Shown here in pieces: positions 19,737 through 29,372 of a stretch of 64,000 bases of DNA. A model generated the notes under the pieces. That model was not told the DNA's origin, did no database searches, and was given only the letters and a program-made list of their open reading frames with translations. The translations under genes were made by a program, and so were the position numbers. Numbering within the stretch: the stretch's first letter is position 1; every line of letters starts with the position of its first letter. This DNA is from Nematocida ironsii (lineage: Eukaryota; Microsporidia): NCBI GenBank assembly GCA_001642415.1, contig LTDK01000181.1, positions 45,315 through 109,314 of the forward strand. Reading direction: 5' to 3'.

Positions 19737-20038
19737 AGCTGTCTTTATAAAAAACTAATAGAAATGTTTTGTTATACTAATATGTATGTTGTCCTGCATA
19801 AGGGCGTTTAATCTTCTATATACCCATAGTTTAATATATTATATTTTTGTACTATGTATATTGTATTTAGTTGTTAGTTATTAGTTATTAGCTGTTTAAT
19901 TGAAATAGATATGTAATAGGCCTTGCACTGATTATAATACAATAATATTCAATTAAACGAAAAAATAACCTCTTAGTCTAACCGGCAGAATGCCTTTTAT
20001 ATGAAAAATAAAACATCGAAAATTTTGTGGAGAGAATA
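19737..20038. other. Intergenic region, nothing supported
   Basis: AT-rich spacer. A short box-A-like stretch near 19970-19995 looks like a tRNA D-arm, but no box B or cloverleaf follows. Confidence 0.5.
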
Positions 20039-20443
20039 ATGACTTATGAATATAACCCAAAGTTATACAAAGAATACACAGAAATAATAGAATCTGTTGG
20101 AGTGGGTATACCAAGCGAACTAGAAGAAACGTATAAAAAATACATAGAAGAGCAGATGAAAGCGTTCCCTTATGTTGATGAATCTGTCTTAAGAATGTAC
20201 TCTCTTGTGTTTTTCTTAAAGTATGTTAAACAGTCTCAGGGGCCCGCCAAGTTTAGGAGTGTATACTCCAAGCTAGAAATGCAGAAGAGATTAATTAGCA
20301 GGGCAATGGAATCAGTGACTATTGACTTTGACAAACCGCAGGCAGATTTCAATGTGATAGAAGACTGGAGTTCACTGTACAGCATACATAAAAAGGGTAT
20401 TAAAGACTTTTTCATGTCACAAAATCAGACACCCACTAATTAA
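20039..20443 (+). CDS. Unrecognised small helical protein
   Basis: No family recognised. The start is taken at the ATG at 20039 (MTYEYNPKLY...) rather than an in-frame GTG twelve bases earlier. The 134-residue product is soluble, mostly helical, with an aromatic-rich middle (LRMYSLVFFLKYVKQ) that suggests a packed helical bundle rather than a membrane segment. It has no signal peptide, cysteine pairs or nucleotide-binding motif. Normal codon use and the isolated, complete frame with a T/A-rich leader argue that it is a real gene. Confidence 0.7.
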   Translation: MTYEYNPKLYKEYTEIIESVGVGIPSELEETYKKYIEEQMKAFPYVDESVLRMYSLVFFLKYVKQSQGPAKFRSVYSKLEMQKRLISRAMESVTIDFDKPQADFNVIEDWSSLYSIHKKGIKDFFMSQNQTPTN

Positions 20444-21192
20444 CGTGTGACATGTAGATTTGTACACATTAAACAGAAATTTTGCTATATTTAATATCTA
20501 CAGTTATAATAAAGTGACATATATTTTAGTTATCATATACCTCTATATATTTAGTTAACTTATGCGATATTCTCAGACTTTCATTGAAATTGCCTAATAA
20601 TGCAGCTATATGTTATTTCGGATTATACACAAATAAAATGAATTTCTATGTGTTATAACGGCAATAACCCGAAATTTGACTGGTTTTTATTCTTTCATTT
20701 GTATTTGAATGAGTTTTAATAAAAATAAATATGTACACACATGTAGAATTCTTTAATTTTATAGGTAGAGGACTTTATAAATCTATAAAATAAACAAAAA
20801 TACATTTATATTGTATACAGCACAGTATAAATATATAAAAAGAAAATATGATTAAACTGGATTAGAGTATAGATATTACTACAGAGATAATAAAAGAGTT
20901 AATTTAATTATTAAGCACAGGTTATGTATAAGAAAAACACTAAACTGCTTAATATATAGACAAAAATGTATGTTTAATGAAATAATTTGAGGTTTATTAA
21001 TGGAAGCAAGTATTTTCAGTATTTAGTGTACGTATTAATTGTTTATAACCCGAAATCTTTAATAGAATCTGGTATAACTTAAAATTCTATTGAAGTAGGA
21101 TTGCTGCAACATATAATCAGTTACTAAGCCCAATAGAGCTCATTTCTTAATGAAAAGAAGTAGACAATCCTATACACTATATGCTTATCTGT
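20444..21192. other. Intergenic region with two dispersed motif copies
   Basis: Convergent AT-rich spacer. It contains ATAACCCGAAAT at 20664-20675 and again at about 21045-21056. No gene supported. Confidence 0.5.
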
Positions 21193-22251
21193 TTATTCAT
21201 CAAATATATTGAACATTTTTAGGCTGCTTCCCTCAGCAACAAACAGTCTTTTTCCAGATATTTTAATATCTGCAACAGGCGTGCTAAGGTCTATCTTATG
21301 GGTGCCAGTGTAATTTTCTTTGTCTCGCAAAAGAATGCTGTTTTTGTTTGAATACCCAAAGAATGCAGTTCCACATTCAATTCTGGAAATAAACTCAACA
21401 TCAGACTGATACTGCTTTTCCAGTCCACTCATACTGCATATGTATATGGCACCACCTAACCCACCGGCATAGATCTTCTCTCCCTCATACCCAGCAGCAG
21501 TGATTGGTGTAGGAAGACTATACTCAGTCTTCTTCCAGTCACTTCCCTTATATATCTCAATTATTCCTTCTATAATAGCAACTATTAGAACAATCTCGCC
21601 ATTTATCACTCTGAAAATAGTTTTACCAATTTCTCCCCCCGCTTTAAACCGTGTGGATTCTTTGTTGTCTGTTAAAATAACAATTTCATCTGAAGCCAGA
21701 CCAATTGCCAAATAGTTCTTGCAGTTTCCAATTGTTCTTATTGGCTGGTCTGCCTCAAACACAATTTCTCCTTTCTCAATGTCAACCACTTTATTTGTAG
21801 TGGTAAGAACATATATACCCTCTTCTGTTGAGGTAACTGCCCTAATTGGCTTGAATGAGTTAAACTCCTTTATTAGTTCAATTCCGGGACCAAGTGAATA
21901 CTCTTTGGTTTCTCCGGTGGTAGTGCACACTATAACAGTGTCTATATGAATCTCAGGATTTCTTCGTATTGAAATTGAAGTAATTGCACTGTCCACATCT
22001 ATTTTGGCTGTCTCAGACATAATCTTTGTTACTGCAATGAACTCAATCTCAAGAGTCTGCTCCTTCTCACACTCTGGAATTTTCTGAATCTGCTCTCCAT
22101 TGTAGAAGAAGGCATAGGACTTGTCCTGATTTAAAAAACTGTTCAGAAACTGCTCCATCTGCGCAGCTGAGAAATCCTCTGCAACCTGCATTGGAGGAGT
22201 GACAAACTCCTTGTCTTTCATATTTCTGAATGTAACTATTACTTCACTCAT
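21193..22251 (-). CDS. YTM1/WDR12-like ribosome-biogenesis WD-repeat protein
   Basis: Ytm1 joins Nop7 and Erb1 in pre-60S particles and is removed by the AAA ATPase Rea1 acting on its N-terminal UBL (NLE) domain. The first 85 residues read like an NLE domain (VIVTFRNMKDKEFVTPP, MEQFLNSFL, YAFFYNGEQI, TLEIEFIAV). The last part fits the Ytm1 family form better than the related Rsa4/NLE1. The remaining 265 residues are beta-rich repeats without canonical WD dipeptides (ITSISI, IRAVTS, IRTIGN, ITAAGY, VADIKI are likely strand starts). They are consistent with a diverged, shortened propeller of 352 residues against 420-460 usual. Divergent from the next gene with an 88-bp shared spacer. Confidence 0.6.
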   Translation of the reverse strand: MSEVIVTFRNMKDKEFVTPPMQVAEDFSAAQMEQFLNSFLNQDKSYAFFYNGEQIQKIPECEKEQTLEIEFIAVTKIMSETAKIDVDSAITSISIRRNPEIHIDTVIVCTTTGETKEYSLGPGIELIKEFNSFKPIRAVTSTEEGIYVLTTTNKVVDIEKGEIVFEADQPIRTIGNCKNYLAIGLASDEIVILTDNKESTRFKAGGEIGKTIFRVINGEIVLIVAIIEGIIEIYKGSDWKKTEYSLPTPITAAGYEGEKIYAGGLGGAIYICSMSGLEKQYQSDVEFISRIECGTAFFGYSNKNSILLRDKENYTGTHKIDLSTPVADIKISGKRLFVAEGSSLKMFNIFDE

Positions 22252-22339
22252 TACAGGGGAACAAAATTCTTTTCTTAAATGTTTATATATCCAATAAGAT
22301 AGAAAGAGATAAAGAAACCAATCGGAATTATTTTTTTAT

Positions 22340-23254
22340 ATGACTACCGAATACGGAGAAAGTGGCCAGCAGAGAAGGTCTCGGCTTACTTCCAAGTGCA
22401 CAGATGAAATGATAATAGAAGTAGTGAGCCAAGCGCCATTTATTTCACATGCAGAGCTAGCAGACCTTTTGGGAGAAATAGATTCAGAAAGACTAGAAGA
22501 GATAGCTAAGAACAACCCAAGTATTATGCACACCATATATGATATTCTTTTATTTCGGGCCACTCAGATAGACAAAGTAGAGCCACAGAAAATTAACAGC
22601 ATGGTGTATACCGACTTTTCAACACCAAATACACCTTACAGCATGTGGAGTAGGGACATTCTCAGATTTACAACAATTGATTTAAAATCAGCACAGAAAC
22701 TTAGTGCTCTTCTGAGAAGAAAGTACAATGAGGTAAAGCCACATGAGATAATGGATCTGTTGAGAAAGTTAGAGCATATGTGTATAGGAAGTGCATTTAC
22801 TGCCCAGGAAAAAACTCTTTCATTAGCACTTTTAAATATAGCAGTGCGTGAGGGAAACATTTCACCAAGGTACATTCTTCATTTCTGCTCACTAATGAAG
22901 TGTATGCAGTATTTACCTGCAGACAGCACACTTCTTGAGTACTTTGAGAGGGAAGATATGTCTACTGCAGAGGAGGCAGTAATTTCAGCTATAAAAGAAA
23001 AAAGAGTGCAGAGCCACTGGGTTCTTAAACAGTTCTTACAAGCACACTCAGAACGAGTCCTTTCTATATTCTATAAGATAAAAGAAGATCTAATACAATA
23101 CATAAAAGAAAATGAGGTTGAAAGGGCTGTTTTACACCTAACACCTCTTTATATGTACAGCCAAGCAGAAGAAACAGAAGAGTGTATTTTTAGTGAATTT
23201 AAAGAAAACAGAAATATGCTTAAAGAAATGTGCCAAGAGCAAATATGGAACTAG
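22340..23254 (+). CDS. Unrecognised helical-repeat-like protein
   Basis: No family recognised. The 304-residue soluble protein has a polar N-terminus (about 1-25, containing RRSR) and is then almost entirely helical. Repeated Leu/Ile heptad-like segments (LSALLRRKYNEVKPHEIMDLL, then LSLALLNIAVREGNISPRYIL) suggest an armadillo/HEAT-like or winged-helix scaffold. No catalytic or metal-binding signature is visible. It shares an 88-bp divergent promoter region with the YTM1-like gene, which makes a nuclear or ribosome-related role conceivable but unsupported. Confidence 0.75.
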   Translation: MTTEYGESGQQRRSRLTSKCTDEMIIEVVSQAPFISHAELADLLGEIDSERLEEIAKNNPSIMHTIYDILLFRATQIDKVEPQKINSMVYTDFSTPNTPYSMWSRDILRFTTIDLKSAQKLSALLRRKYNEVKPHEIMDLLRKLEHMCIGSAFTAQEKTLSLALLNIAVREGNISPRYILHFCSLMKCMQYLPADSTLLEYFEREDMSTAEEAVISAIKEKRVQSHWVLKQFLQAHSERVLSIFYKIKEDLIQYIKENEVERAVLHLTPLYMYSQAEETEECIFSEFKENRNMLKEMCQEQIWN

Positions 23255-23746
23255 TCTAACCTAAAAATTTAGAAGTGTTCTATTTGTTATATTATTACTC
23301 ATTTCATTCTGCATGTTGTTTTTATTCGGCTAATAGTGATATTCTGCATATGTTTTGAAATAAAAGAGCACTTAATAATATTTCTGTATAAAATTCACAA
23401 TTCATGTATTTTCACATATTCTCCTAGTAATTTATTATAATTACTCCTAGTACTATAACATTTAGTTAATTTTACTACAGATGCAAATAGTATTCTGTAT
23501 GGGTTAGTAAATTAAGAATATGTTTTTATAGCCACCAGTATAATATAATACATATTTGGTCATATAGCCATAAACATAAATATTCTTAAGTACTCTTTTA
23601 ATTTTAATTAAAAACCCTTCATTTTTATAATATTTTGCTTAAAATGAAAGAGATACTATTTAATCTCAATGTTTATTAATTATTCGATGTAATAAATGGG
23701 TATAATTAGAAAAGTATAAAATGAAGTTTTTTTGGGTTATTCAATA
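23255..23746. other. Intergenic region, nothing supported
   Basis: About 490 bp of AT-rich DNA between two plus-strand genes, with no recognisable RNA or protein gene. Confidence 0.5.
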
Positions 23747-25195
23747 ATGAAATTTAGGAGTAAATTAATAGCAATACTTTATGGGGTAATAATGGGGGGC
23801 GTATGCAGCTGCAGTACATCAACAAAAGAAGATAAAATAGAAATACTAAAGAACTTAGCGACAGATCTAATGGAACATCTTGAAGAAAGTGTAAGAGATA
23901 CAAAGTCTTCTCTAATGCAGTCGCAATTTATTATGCAGCCAACTGGAGTGACTGCTATTAATTCATCTGAAGACAGTAATAGTGCAGAGATTTTATGTGC
24001 AGACTTAGGAGGCACTAGTCTAAAGCTGGATATATACAAAAAGGATATAAACAGCAGAAAATTATACAAAGTAACAAAGGATACAGTTAAACACATAATA
24101 CCAAAAACAAAAGAGGATATAGGTGAGAGAACCATTTATGAATTTATGGCAGAGAAAATAAATGCATTTGTTGCAGAGAGGAGAGAAAAAATTGGCGGTA
24201 TGCATAACAAACCAATGCATGGGGCACTTACTTTTTCATATCCACTTGAAAGGCATGGGGATAAAATGAAAGTAACAAGGTTTACAAAAAAGTTCAATTG
24301 GAAAAGAGTCACCACAGACGAGAGCATATCTGAGATACCACTAGATGAGTTAAACAAGCTGACTGCAGAGCATGTCAAGTTTAATGTAATTGTGAATGAT
24401 ACAACTGCGCTAGGCGCCTGGGCATGTTCAACATATGAAGATGCAATTGGCGGGTTTGTTTTAGGAACCGGTGTCAATTGCTCATATTTAGAGAATATGC
24501 AAATTATAAAAAATAACACACCTGAGAATGTGCGTGTAATTCTGAACACAGAGTGTGGAGGATTTGATTTTAAGGGTGTTTACGATCTTATGGATGATAT
24601 TGATAAAGAATTAGATGAGCAGTCAGAGAAAGAGAAAGGAGTTTATCTCTTAGAAAAGATGGTAGGAGGATTATACTTTGAAAAGTACATAAACCTATTC
24701 TTCACCAAGAAAGTACAGGAGCTATTAGGCGATAGTGAAGTAGAGTTAATTATGATAAGAGACTTTAAAATAAAGAATAGTGAGCTATCACCAGAGCAAG
24801 TGGCAGAAAACATAACAAAGTTATTTAGTGAAACTGTTGTAGAAAAGTCTACTTTAGATCAAATAATTAACTTAACTAATAATACCATTGAGAGTACAGT
24901 TGACAGAAAGTACAGAATATGTGCAGGGCTTTTAGCAGGCATTATATGTAAGCACAGAAGAAGCAACAGAAGCCAAAACACATACATATTTGGATTAACT
25001 GGATCAGGTTGTAACACAAAGGAATTTGAAGGCCAAGTAATTAAGTACATTTTAATGATACTAGAAGGCTTAGAAATAGAAGAGTTAAACAAGATACAAA
25101 TTCAGTTTAAATTCTCAGAAGAAGCATCCCTAGAAGGAGGAGCAAGTGCATTTATAGATGCATACTATGGCAGTACTCTCGCAACACCAATTTAA
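23747..25195 (+). CDS. Secreted hexokinase
   Basis: Phosphorylates glucose or other hexoses with ATP. The start is the ATG at 23747; an in-frame TTG five codons earlier is not needed. The N-terminus (MKFRSK, then LIAILYGVIMGGVCSCS) is a classical signal peptide, after which a glutamate-rich helix leads into the kinase fold. Motifs: CADLGGTSLKL (phosphate-1), LTFSYPL, VNDTTALGAWA with the catalytic Asp, LGTGVNCSYLE (phosphate-2), LNTECGGF, and GLTGSGCNT (adenosine). Length of 482 matches eukaryotic hexokinases. Microsporidian hexokinases with secretion signals have been reported and are thought to act in the host cytoplasm, pushing host sugar toward biosynthesis during intracellular growth. 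Catalytic residues appear intact. Confidence 0.93.
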   Translation: MKFRSKLIAILYGVIMGGVCSCSTSTKEDKIEILKNLATDLMEHLEESVRDTKSSLMQSQFIMQPTGVTAINSSEDSNSAEILCADLGGTSLKLDIYKKDINSRKLYKVTKDTVKHIIPKTKEDIGERTIYEFMAEKINAFVAERREKIGGMHNKPMHGALTFSYPLERHGDKMKVTRFTKKFNWKRVTTDESISEIPLDELNKLTAEHVKFNVIVNDTTALGAWACSTYEDAIGGFVLGTGVNCSYLENMQIIKNNTPENVRVILNTECGGFDFKGVYDLMDDIDKELDEQSEKEKGVYLLEKMVGGLYFEKYINLFFTKKVQELLGDSEVELIMIRDFKIKNSELSPEQVAENITKLFSETVVEKSTLDQIINLTNNTIESTVDRKYRICAGLLAGIICKHRRSNRSQNTYIFGLTGSGCNTKEFEGQVIKYILMILEGLEIEELNKIQIQFKFSEEASLEGGASAFIDAYYGSTLATPI

Positions 25196-26510
25196 TGTAA
25201 GATTATTCCTTATAAAAATATATCATGCATGTATTAGTAATTACATGGATATATCGCTATAAAGAAAATAAAATACAAAAGAATTATTTTAAACATAAAA
25301 ATCTCTTTTAAGTCTAGTTATTTATGTCAAGAAGCTATTTTTATTTTATGTAAGACATAAATAATATTTTATTTTTAATAAATCATGCATCATAGTTCAC
25401 ATTTTATATGGGAAAACTTCTATTTTTCATAACTTGGAATATGACCTTTATTGAAATTTAAAGGGTTTTATATAGTTTCATTTACTATTATTAAAAACCA
25501 TATCATTCTTGGCTGAATTATAAATAATTCCCATTTATATTCTGATAATACTGGCAAACTTCTTTCTCAACCTCTATTCACTATCTTAATAAGAGTCTGT
25601 TCTCTTCTATAGAAAAGTATACTGCCTATTTTGTTATGAAAAGCCAATTTAAAGGACTACTGTTTATTAAATGCCTTGTATAATAATATATCTCTATCTA
25701 TAATGTGTTGGTCTTTGTCATGTAATAAACTAAAATATTAGTATAAGTCTCTGGCCAATTGGTGTAAAACAACAAGAACAGTGATATTTGTTTATTCTTC
25801 AAGGGCATATAGCAGTCATGCATGCTTCATCTGTGGCAATGTGCCTTAAGCACGATAGAGCAATATAAAAATTAGCATGGTGTTAAGATACGTGTATATA
25901 TCATTTATGATATAGATATGCCACTTGAGATCATACATAATAGTGCGAGAAACTATATAAGAATTTCTGGGATCTAATAAATAATTTTACACTTAATGAC
26001 TTAAGCTGTTTATCCTCTGATAGAATAAATAAACTTATTCAAATTTTTTATTATTCTTGTCTTATATGGCTTTAATTTTCCATATATAACAGCTCTATGT
26101 GACATAGTATAAGTTGGGTATGAGACTCTCATATTAGACATAGCTTATAATATGATAGAAATCAATACAGACCAATATCTAATCCATGTATATTAATATT
26201 AAACTAACTAGGCCCTGGCAATGATGGTGAAACACTACAGTTTGATACTATGGCCAAATAAACAATAAAAGCTTAATTAAAACCTGCAAGACTATCAAAA
26301 TTAACAAAAACTTATTATGAAATCATTTAATAAGTAATTTGATTGTAACAACAAAATTACAGCACAAGTTCTGGTTTTTAGCAAATACCGCCAATTCTAA
26401 TACGAGGAAGCGTGTTTGAGTCAATGGAATGAATCAGTATTAGAGCATTTATTCTATATAATATCTTCACAAAACTATAATGTAAGTTTATGTACATTTC
26501 TATGACTGAA
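25196..26510. other. Long intergenic region with duplicated blocks
   Basis: About 1.3 kb, convergent and AT-rich. It contains the second copy of the 193-bp repeat (25975-26167) and the source block (about 26256-26331) of the inverted duplication found at 14.4 kb. A stretch near 25840-25890 superficially resembles U6 snRNA but lacks ACAGAGA. No gene supported. Confidence 0.55.
25975..26167. repeat. 193-bp direct repeat, copy 2
   Basis: Same orientation as 16715-16907, one difference by eye. Noncoding, 9.26 kb from copy 1, which implies a recent duplication or ongoing gene conversion. Confidence 0.92.
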
Positions 26511-27101
26511 TTATTCGGGTGGCTGGCACTTTGGGCAAAGCCAATTGCCTCTGGGCGCACTGAATAGTCCCATGCACTCCATATGAAACCATGGAATTTC
26601 CATGTGAAATGCATCACATGCTATCATGTCGCCGTATGCAGGACCATTGCATATGCAGTATTTGCCATCGCATGGGAATGCCTCTTTGTCATCGCCACTT
26701 TTTATTCTTTTTGGATTATTTTTATTGGTCTTGAATATTCTCGGATTCTGTGTCTGAATTCCAAACTTTGGCTCATATGGCGACTCAAGCAAAAGCAGCT
26801 CTTGATCGACTAAAGAAAGAACTGAATTTATTTCCGATAAGAATGCCTTGGAGAGAGCCGTTCTGTCATCTAATAGCTTTTTATACGATTCGTGCACTTC
26901 TAGCGTTCTTTTTTCTGTCTCTTCATTCTCTATAAGCTTTGTAAATTCAATGCCAGATGACAAGAACTCTTTTCTTTCCTTCTCTGCTGTGTGGTATGAG
27001 TCTTTAAGAGACTCTACATACTTGTTATATCTTTCCATTAATTCATCTGTCCTTTGTGTCACTCTTTCCAGCGCTTCCTGTGGTAATCTATTATTATCCA
27101 T
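26511..27101 (-). CDS. ING-family PHD-finger chromatin protein
   Basis: ING proteins (yeast Yng1, Yng2, Pho23) read H3K4 methylation for acetyltransferase or deacetylase complexes. The 196-residue protein has an N-terminal coiled-coil ING domain (about 1-110), a basic linker (NPKRIKSGDDK), and a C-terminal PHD finger from about 145. The PHD reads YCICNGPAYGDMIACD, then PWFHMECMGL and NWLCPKC, matching the ING pattern including the aromatic-cage positions. One zinc ligand is unusual: the Cys expected in the CDxxxC segment is Met, with a His one residue before it. Divergent from EDC3 with only 29 bp between the two ATGs. A truncated inverted copy of part of this gene lies at 14361-14444. Confidence 0.92.
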   Translation of the reverse strand: MDNNRLPQEALERVTQRTDELMERYNKYVESLKDSYHTAEKERKEFLSSGIEFTKLIENEETEKRTLEVHESYKKLLDDRTALSKAFLSEINSVLSLVDQELLLLESPYEPKFGIQTQNPRIFKTNKNNPKRIKSGDDKEAFPCDGKYCICNGPAYGDMIACDAFHMEIPWFHMECMGLFSAPRGNWLCPKCQPPE

Positions 27102-27130
27102 ATTTTAATTGACTAATTTTTTTATACTCC

Positions 27131-27955
27131 ATGGAAGAATATATAGGAGCATGCCTTATAATAAAAACAAACAAGGCAACGCACATAGGAAGGCTGCAGC
27201 AGATCACACCAGAACTGAACAAAATGGTTGTAGAAGTATCTGGTCATTTGAAAGAAATTGAGCTATCCGAAATAGATGAGGTGGAAATACTAGCAGACGA
27301 AGATAGTGAGATAATAAGACAAGCCCAGCAGAAGCCAAAGCAAAAAGAAGAGGTGAAGAAAACAGCCACTGCTACTCATATATCAATGGATTTATATAAT
27401 AAAGTGATCGACTTATCCGACACTCTTTATGGTCCATCCAGAAGTGAAGTTATTTACTCTGGTGCAAGAGGTGTTCTGCACTTGTTTGTGAACATTTTCA
27501 AATTTATGGATAAGAAGTTTGTTGTATACACTGGTGCCGGCATATTCTCAGAAATAGCAGTTGTATTGGGAAGGCTTTCCATGCTGTATGGAACAGATGT
27601 GACAATTATTCCATCTGTTCGAACGCAGCGACTAACCAGAGAACTATTCTACTATGAGTCAAATGGAGGAGTAGTCTCAAATAAAAGAAAGGATCAAACA
27701 ATTGTAATAATAGCAGACACGGATGCTAAAGAAGAAATGACAAAAAATGCCGAAAGAGTTATTTTCTTGGGTGATTATAAAAATATTGAAACACCAAATA
27801 AAGAAGTGATATTTTTCGGTGTACCCGTTCGTGACCCAGCAGAGTTCACGGGGAATGCAATTTTATGCGATGTAGGCCTCTCTTCAAAGATATTTACAAA
27901 ATTCAACATTCGAAAGTATTCGCCTAAGTTACTCCAAAAGATTACAAAGCAGTAA
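27131..27955 (+). CDS. EDC3: EDC3-like enhancer of mRNA decapping
   Basis: EDC3 is a scaffold of P-bodies that binds and activates the decapping enzyme Dcp2. The 274-residue protein has an N-terminal LSm-like fold (about 1-58: YIGACLIIKTNKATHIGRLQ). A very short charged linker follows, then a C-terminal YjeF_N Rossmann domain (about 90-270: SGARGVLHLFV, VVYTGAGIFSEIAVVLGRL, RDPAEFTGNAILCDVGLS). This domain pair in this order is specific to EDC3. The linker lacks a recognisable FDF motif, which in other species binds the helicase Dhh1/DDX6, so the protein is about half the length of yeast Edc3. Shares a 29-bp divergent spacer with the ING gene. Confidence 0.85.
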   Translation: MEEYIGACLIIKTNKATHIGRLQQITPELNKMVVEVSGHLKEIELSEIDEVEILADEDSEIIRQAQQKPKQKEEVKKTATATHISMDLYNKVIDLSDTLYGPSRSEVIYSGARGVLHLFVNIFKFMDKKFVVYTGAGIFSEIAVVLGRLSMLYGTDVTIIPSVRTQRLTRELFYYESNGGVVSNKRKDQTIVIIADTDAKEEMTKNAERVIFLGDYKNIETPNKEVIFFGVPVRDPAEFTGNAILCDVGLSSKIFTKFNIRKYSPKLLQKITKQ

Positions 27956-28115
27956 GATATAGTTCTTGTGTTGATGGATATACAGTGGGGACTTAGGAGG
28001 AAATGACCATATCCACGCACATGCGGGTTTAATTTTACTGTTAGGACGCGGCCTTAGATGTATTTAATAAAAGTTTTGTAGTAAATCGTTTACTTGGAAA
28101 TATTTTTTTAATTGC

Positions 28116-29372
28116 ATGAAGACTCTACTGAGCATAGAAGAGACTGTAAAAAGAGGAATTGCCTTACAAAGAGAGAAAGAGTCTGAGAACAACTGGAACA
28201 AGATAGATGTTGTATTGGAGAGAGTGAGCGAAGTAAAAACCGAGGAAGAAGCACGGGCTGTAATATCAATAATACCATTAATAGGGATAGGTATACAGAG
28301 CAACCGGAGTAAGTTAAGTGGGAGTGGATGTAAAGCAATGAGCAATCTTTCTGAGATATTGGGAGATGAGTTAAAGGATCACCTACCACATATATTTCCT
28401 TCTTTACTGAGTGCTCTTGCAAAGACAAATAAGGTGATATTTATGCGGGCTGTGTCTACTGCTGGGACAATTGCACAGAAGTGTGCACTGAAAAGTATAG
28501 CAAAGCACATACGGTTAAACATAACCAGCAACAGCAAAACAGTCAGGCAGGGGCTTCTTGAAATGGCAATACGCGGGATAGAAAAAGAAAGAATGAAGGA
28601 GCTAGTGGAAGTTCTGGAGCTTTTAGTGGAGGATATTAACCCAGAGATTCGAGCACGTGCAAAGGAAGGAGTTGCCATGATATCAGAAATGGATAGGAAG
28701 GCTTTAGCAGAGCTGACAAGCAGTGCTCCAGAGAAGAGCAAGCAGGCACCTCAGAAGAAAGAAGAAGTGGTAAGCACTGAAGAAAAAATGCCTGCAAGTG
28801 TACTGTCTACTGTGGAGCTATCTCCCAAGCCTAGTGTGGTTATGCTTAAGCCATCTGGTGCAAATGTAGTTGTTCGCGGACCTATCAGATCCTTTGCAAG
28901 CACAATATGTCCATCTGGCCATGTGAAACCCCCTCTGAAGCCAGGATATTCACTTGAAAGAATTGGGCAGAGGCTGGAGATGCATAAGAAAGAGGTAGAA
29001 GAAGGCCTGAAAAAAGAGTGGACCCCAAAGAAAACACCTATTATAAAGAAAAGACAGGGAGCTTCTGTGGGCACTCCGATTAGCATTAAAAAAGTGTCTG
29101 TGGATATGATCAGTAAGATAGATGAGGAGAACAACGATTTGTCTAATTTATCAGAGGATATAGGTAACCTATCAATAAATAAGACAGAGGATACAGACCA
29201 TATTGTAGAGAACAAAGACATGCACGACAGCATATTTAGCAGCAGAGAGATTAAAGGAACAAAGGAATTTATAGAATCCTGTGGTATTGCAAATGAGACT
29301 ATGAGTGATGGAGACTATTCTATCTTAGCTCCTGATGTGTTTGTGAAGAGAACCACCACCAAAAAACTATAA
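28116..29372 (+). CDS. CLASP/Stu1-like TOG-domain microtubule protein
   Basis: CLASP proteins rescue and stabilise microtubules at kinetochores and spindles. Residues 1-215 form a TOG-like array of HEAT helices (LKDHLPHIFPSLLSALAKTN, then the KHIRLNITSNSKTVRQGLLEM segment, then LLVEDINPEIRARAKEGVAM). These follow the CLASP pattern of a paired helix with conserved Arg at the intra-repeat turn. Residues 220-418 are a basic, Pro/Ser/Thr-rich linker suited to tubulin-lattice binding (KKEWTPKKTPIIKKRQG). Only one TOG is recognisable, against two to three in CLASPs. It could instead be another single-TOG protein. Confidence 0.6.
   Translation: MKTLLSIEETVKRGIALQREKESENNWNKIDVVLERVSEVKTEEEARAVISIIPLIGIGIQSNRSKLSGSGCKAMSNLSEILGDELKDHLPHIFPSLLSALAKTNKVIFMRAVSTAGTIAQKCALKSIAKHIRLNITSNSKTVRQGLLEMAIRGIEKERMKELVEVLELLVEDINPEIRARAKEGVAMISEMDRKALAELTSSAPEKSKQAPQKKEEVVSTEEKMPASVLSTVELSPKPSVVMLKPSGANVVVRGPIRSFASTICPSGHVKPPLKPGYSLERIGQRLEMHKKEVEEGLKKEWTPKKTPIIKKRQGASVGTPISIKKVSVDMISKIDEENNDLSNLSEDIGNLSINKTEDTDHIVENKDMHDSIFSSREIKGTKEFIESCGIANETMSDGDYSILAPDVFVKRTTTKKL

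Noticed and set aside
19968..19996. tRNA D-arm-like TAGTCTAACCGGCAGAATGC
   Set aside because: No box B and no cloverleaf in the following 80 bases, which are nearly pure A/T.
25820..25900. Resemblance to U6 snRNA (GAGC...AAATTAGCATGG)
   Set aside because: The invariant ACAGAGA is replaced by ATAGAGC and the 5' and 3' stems do not follow; the match is limited to a few short words.
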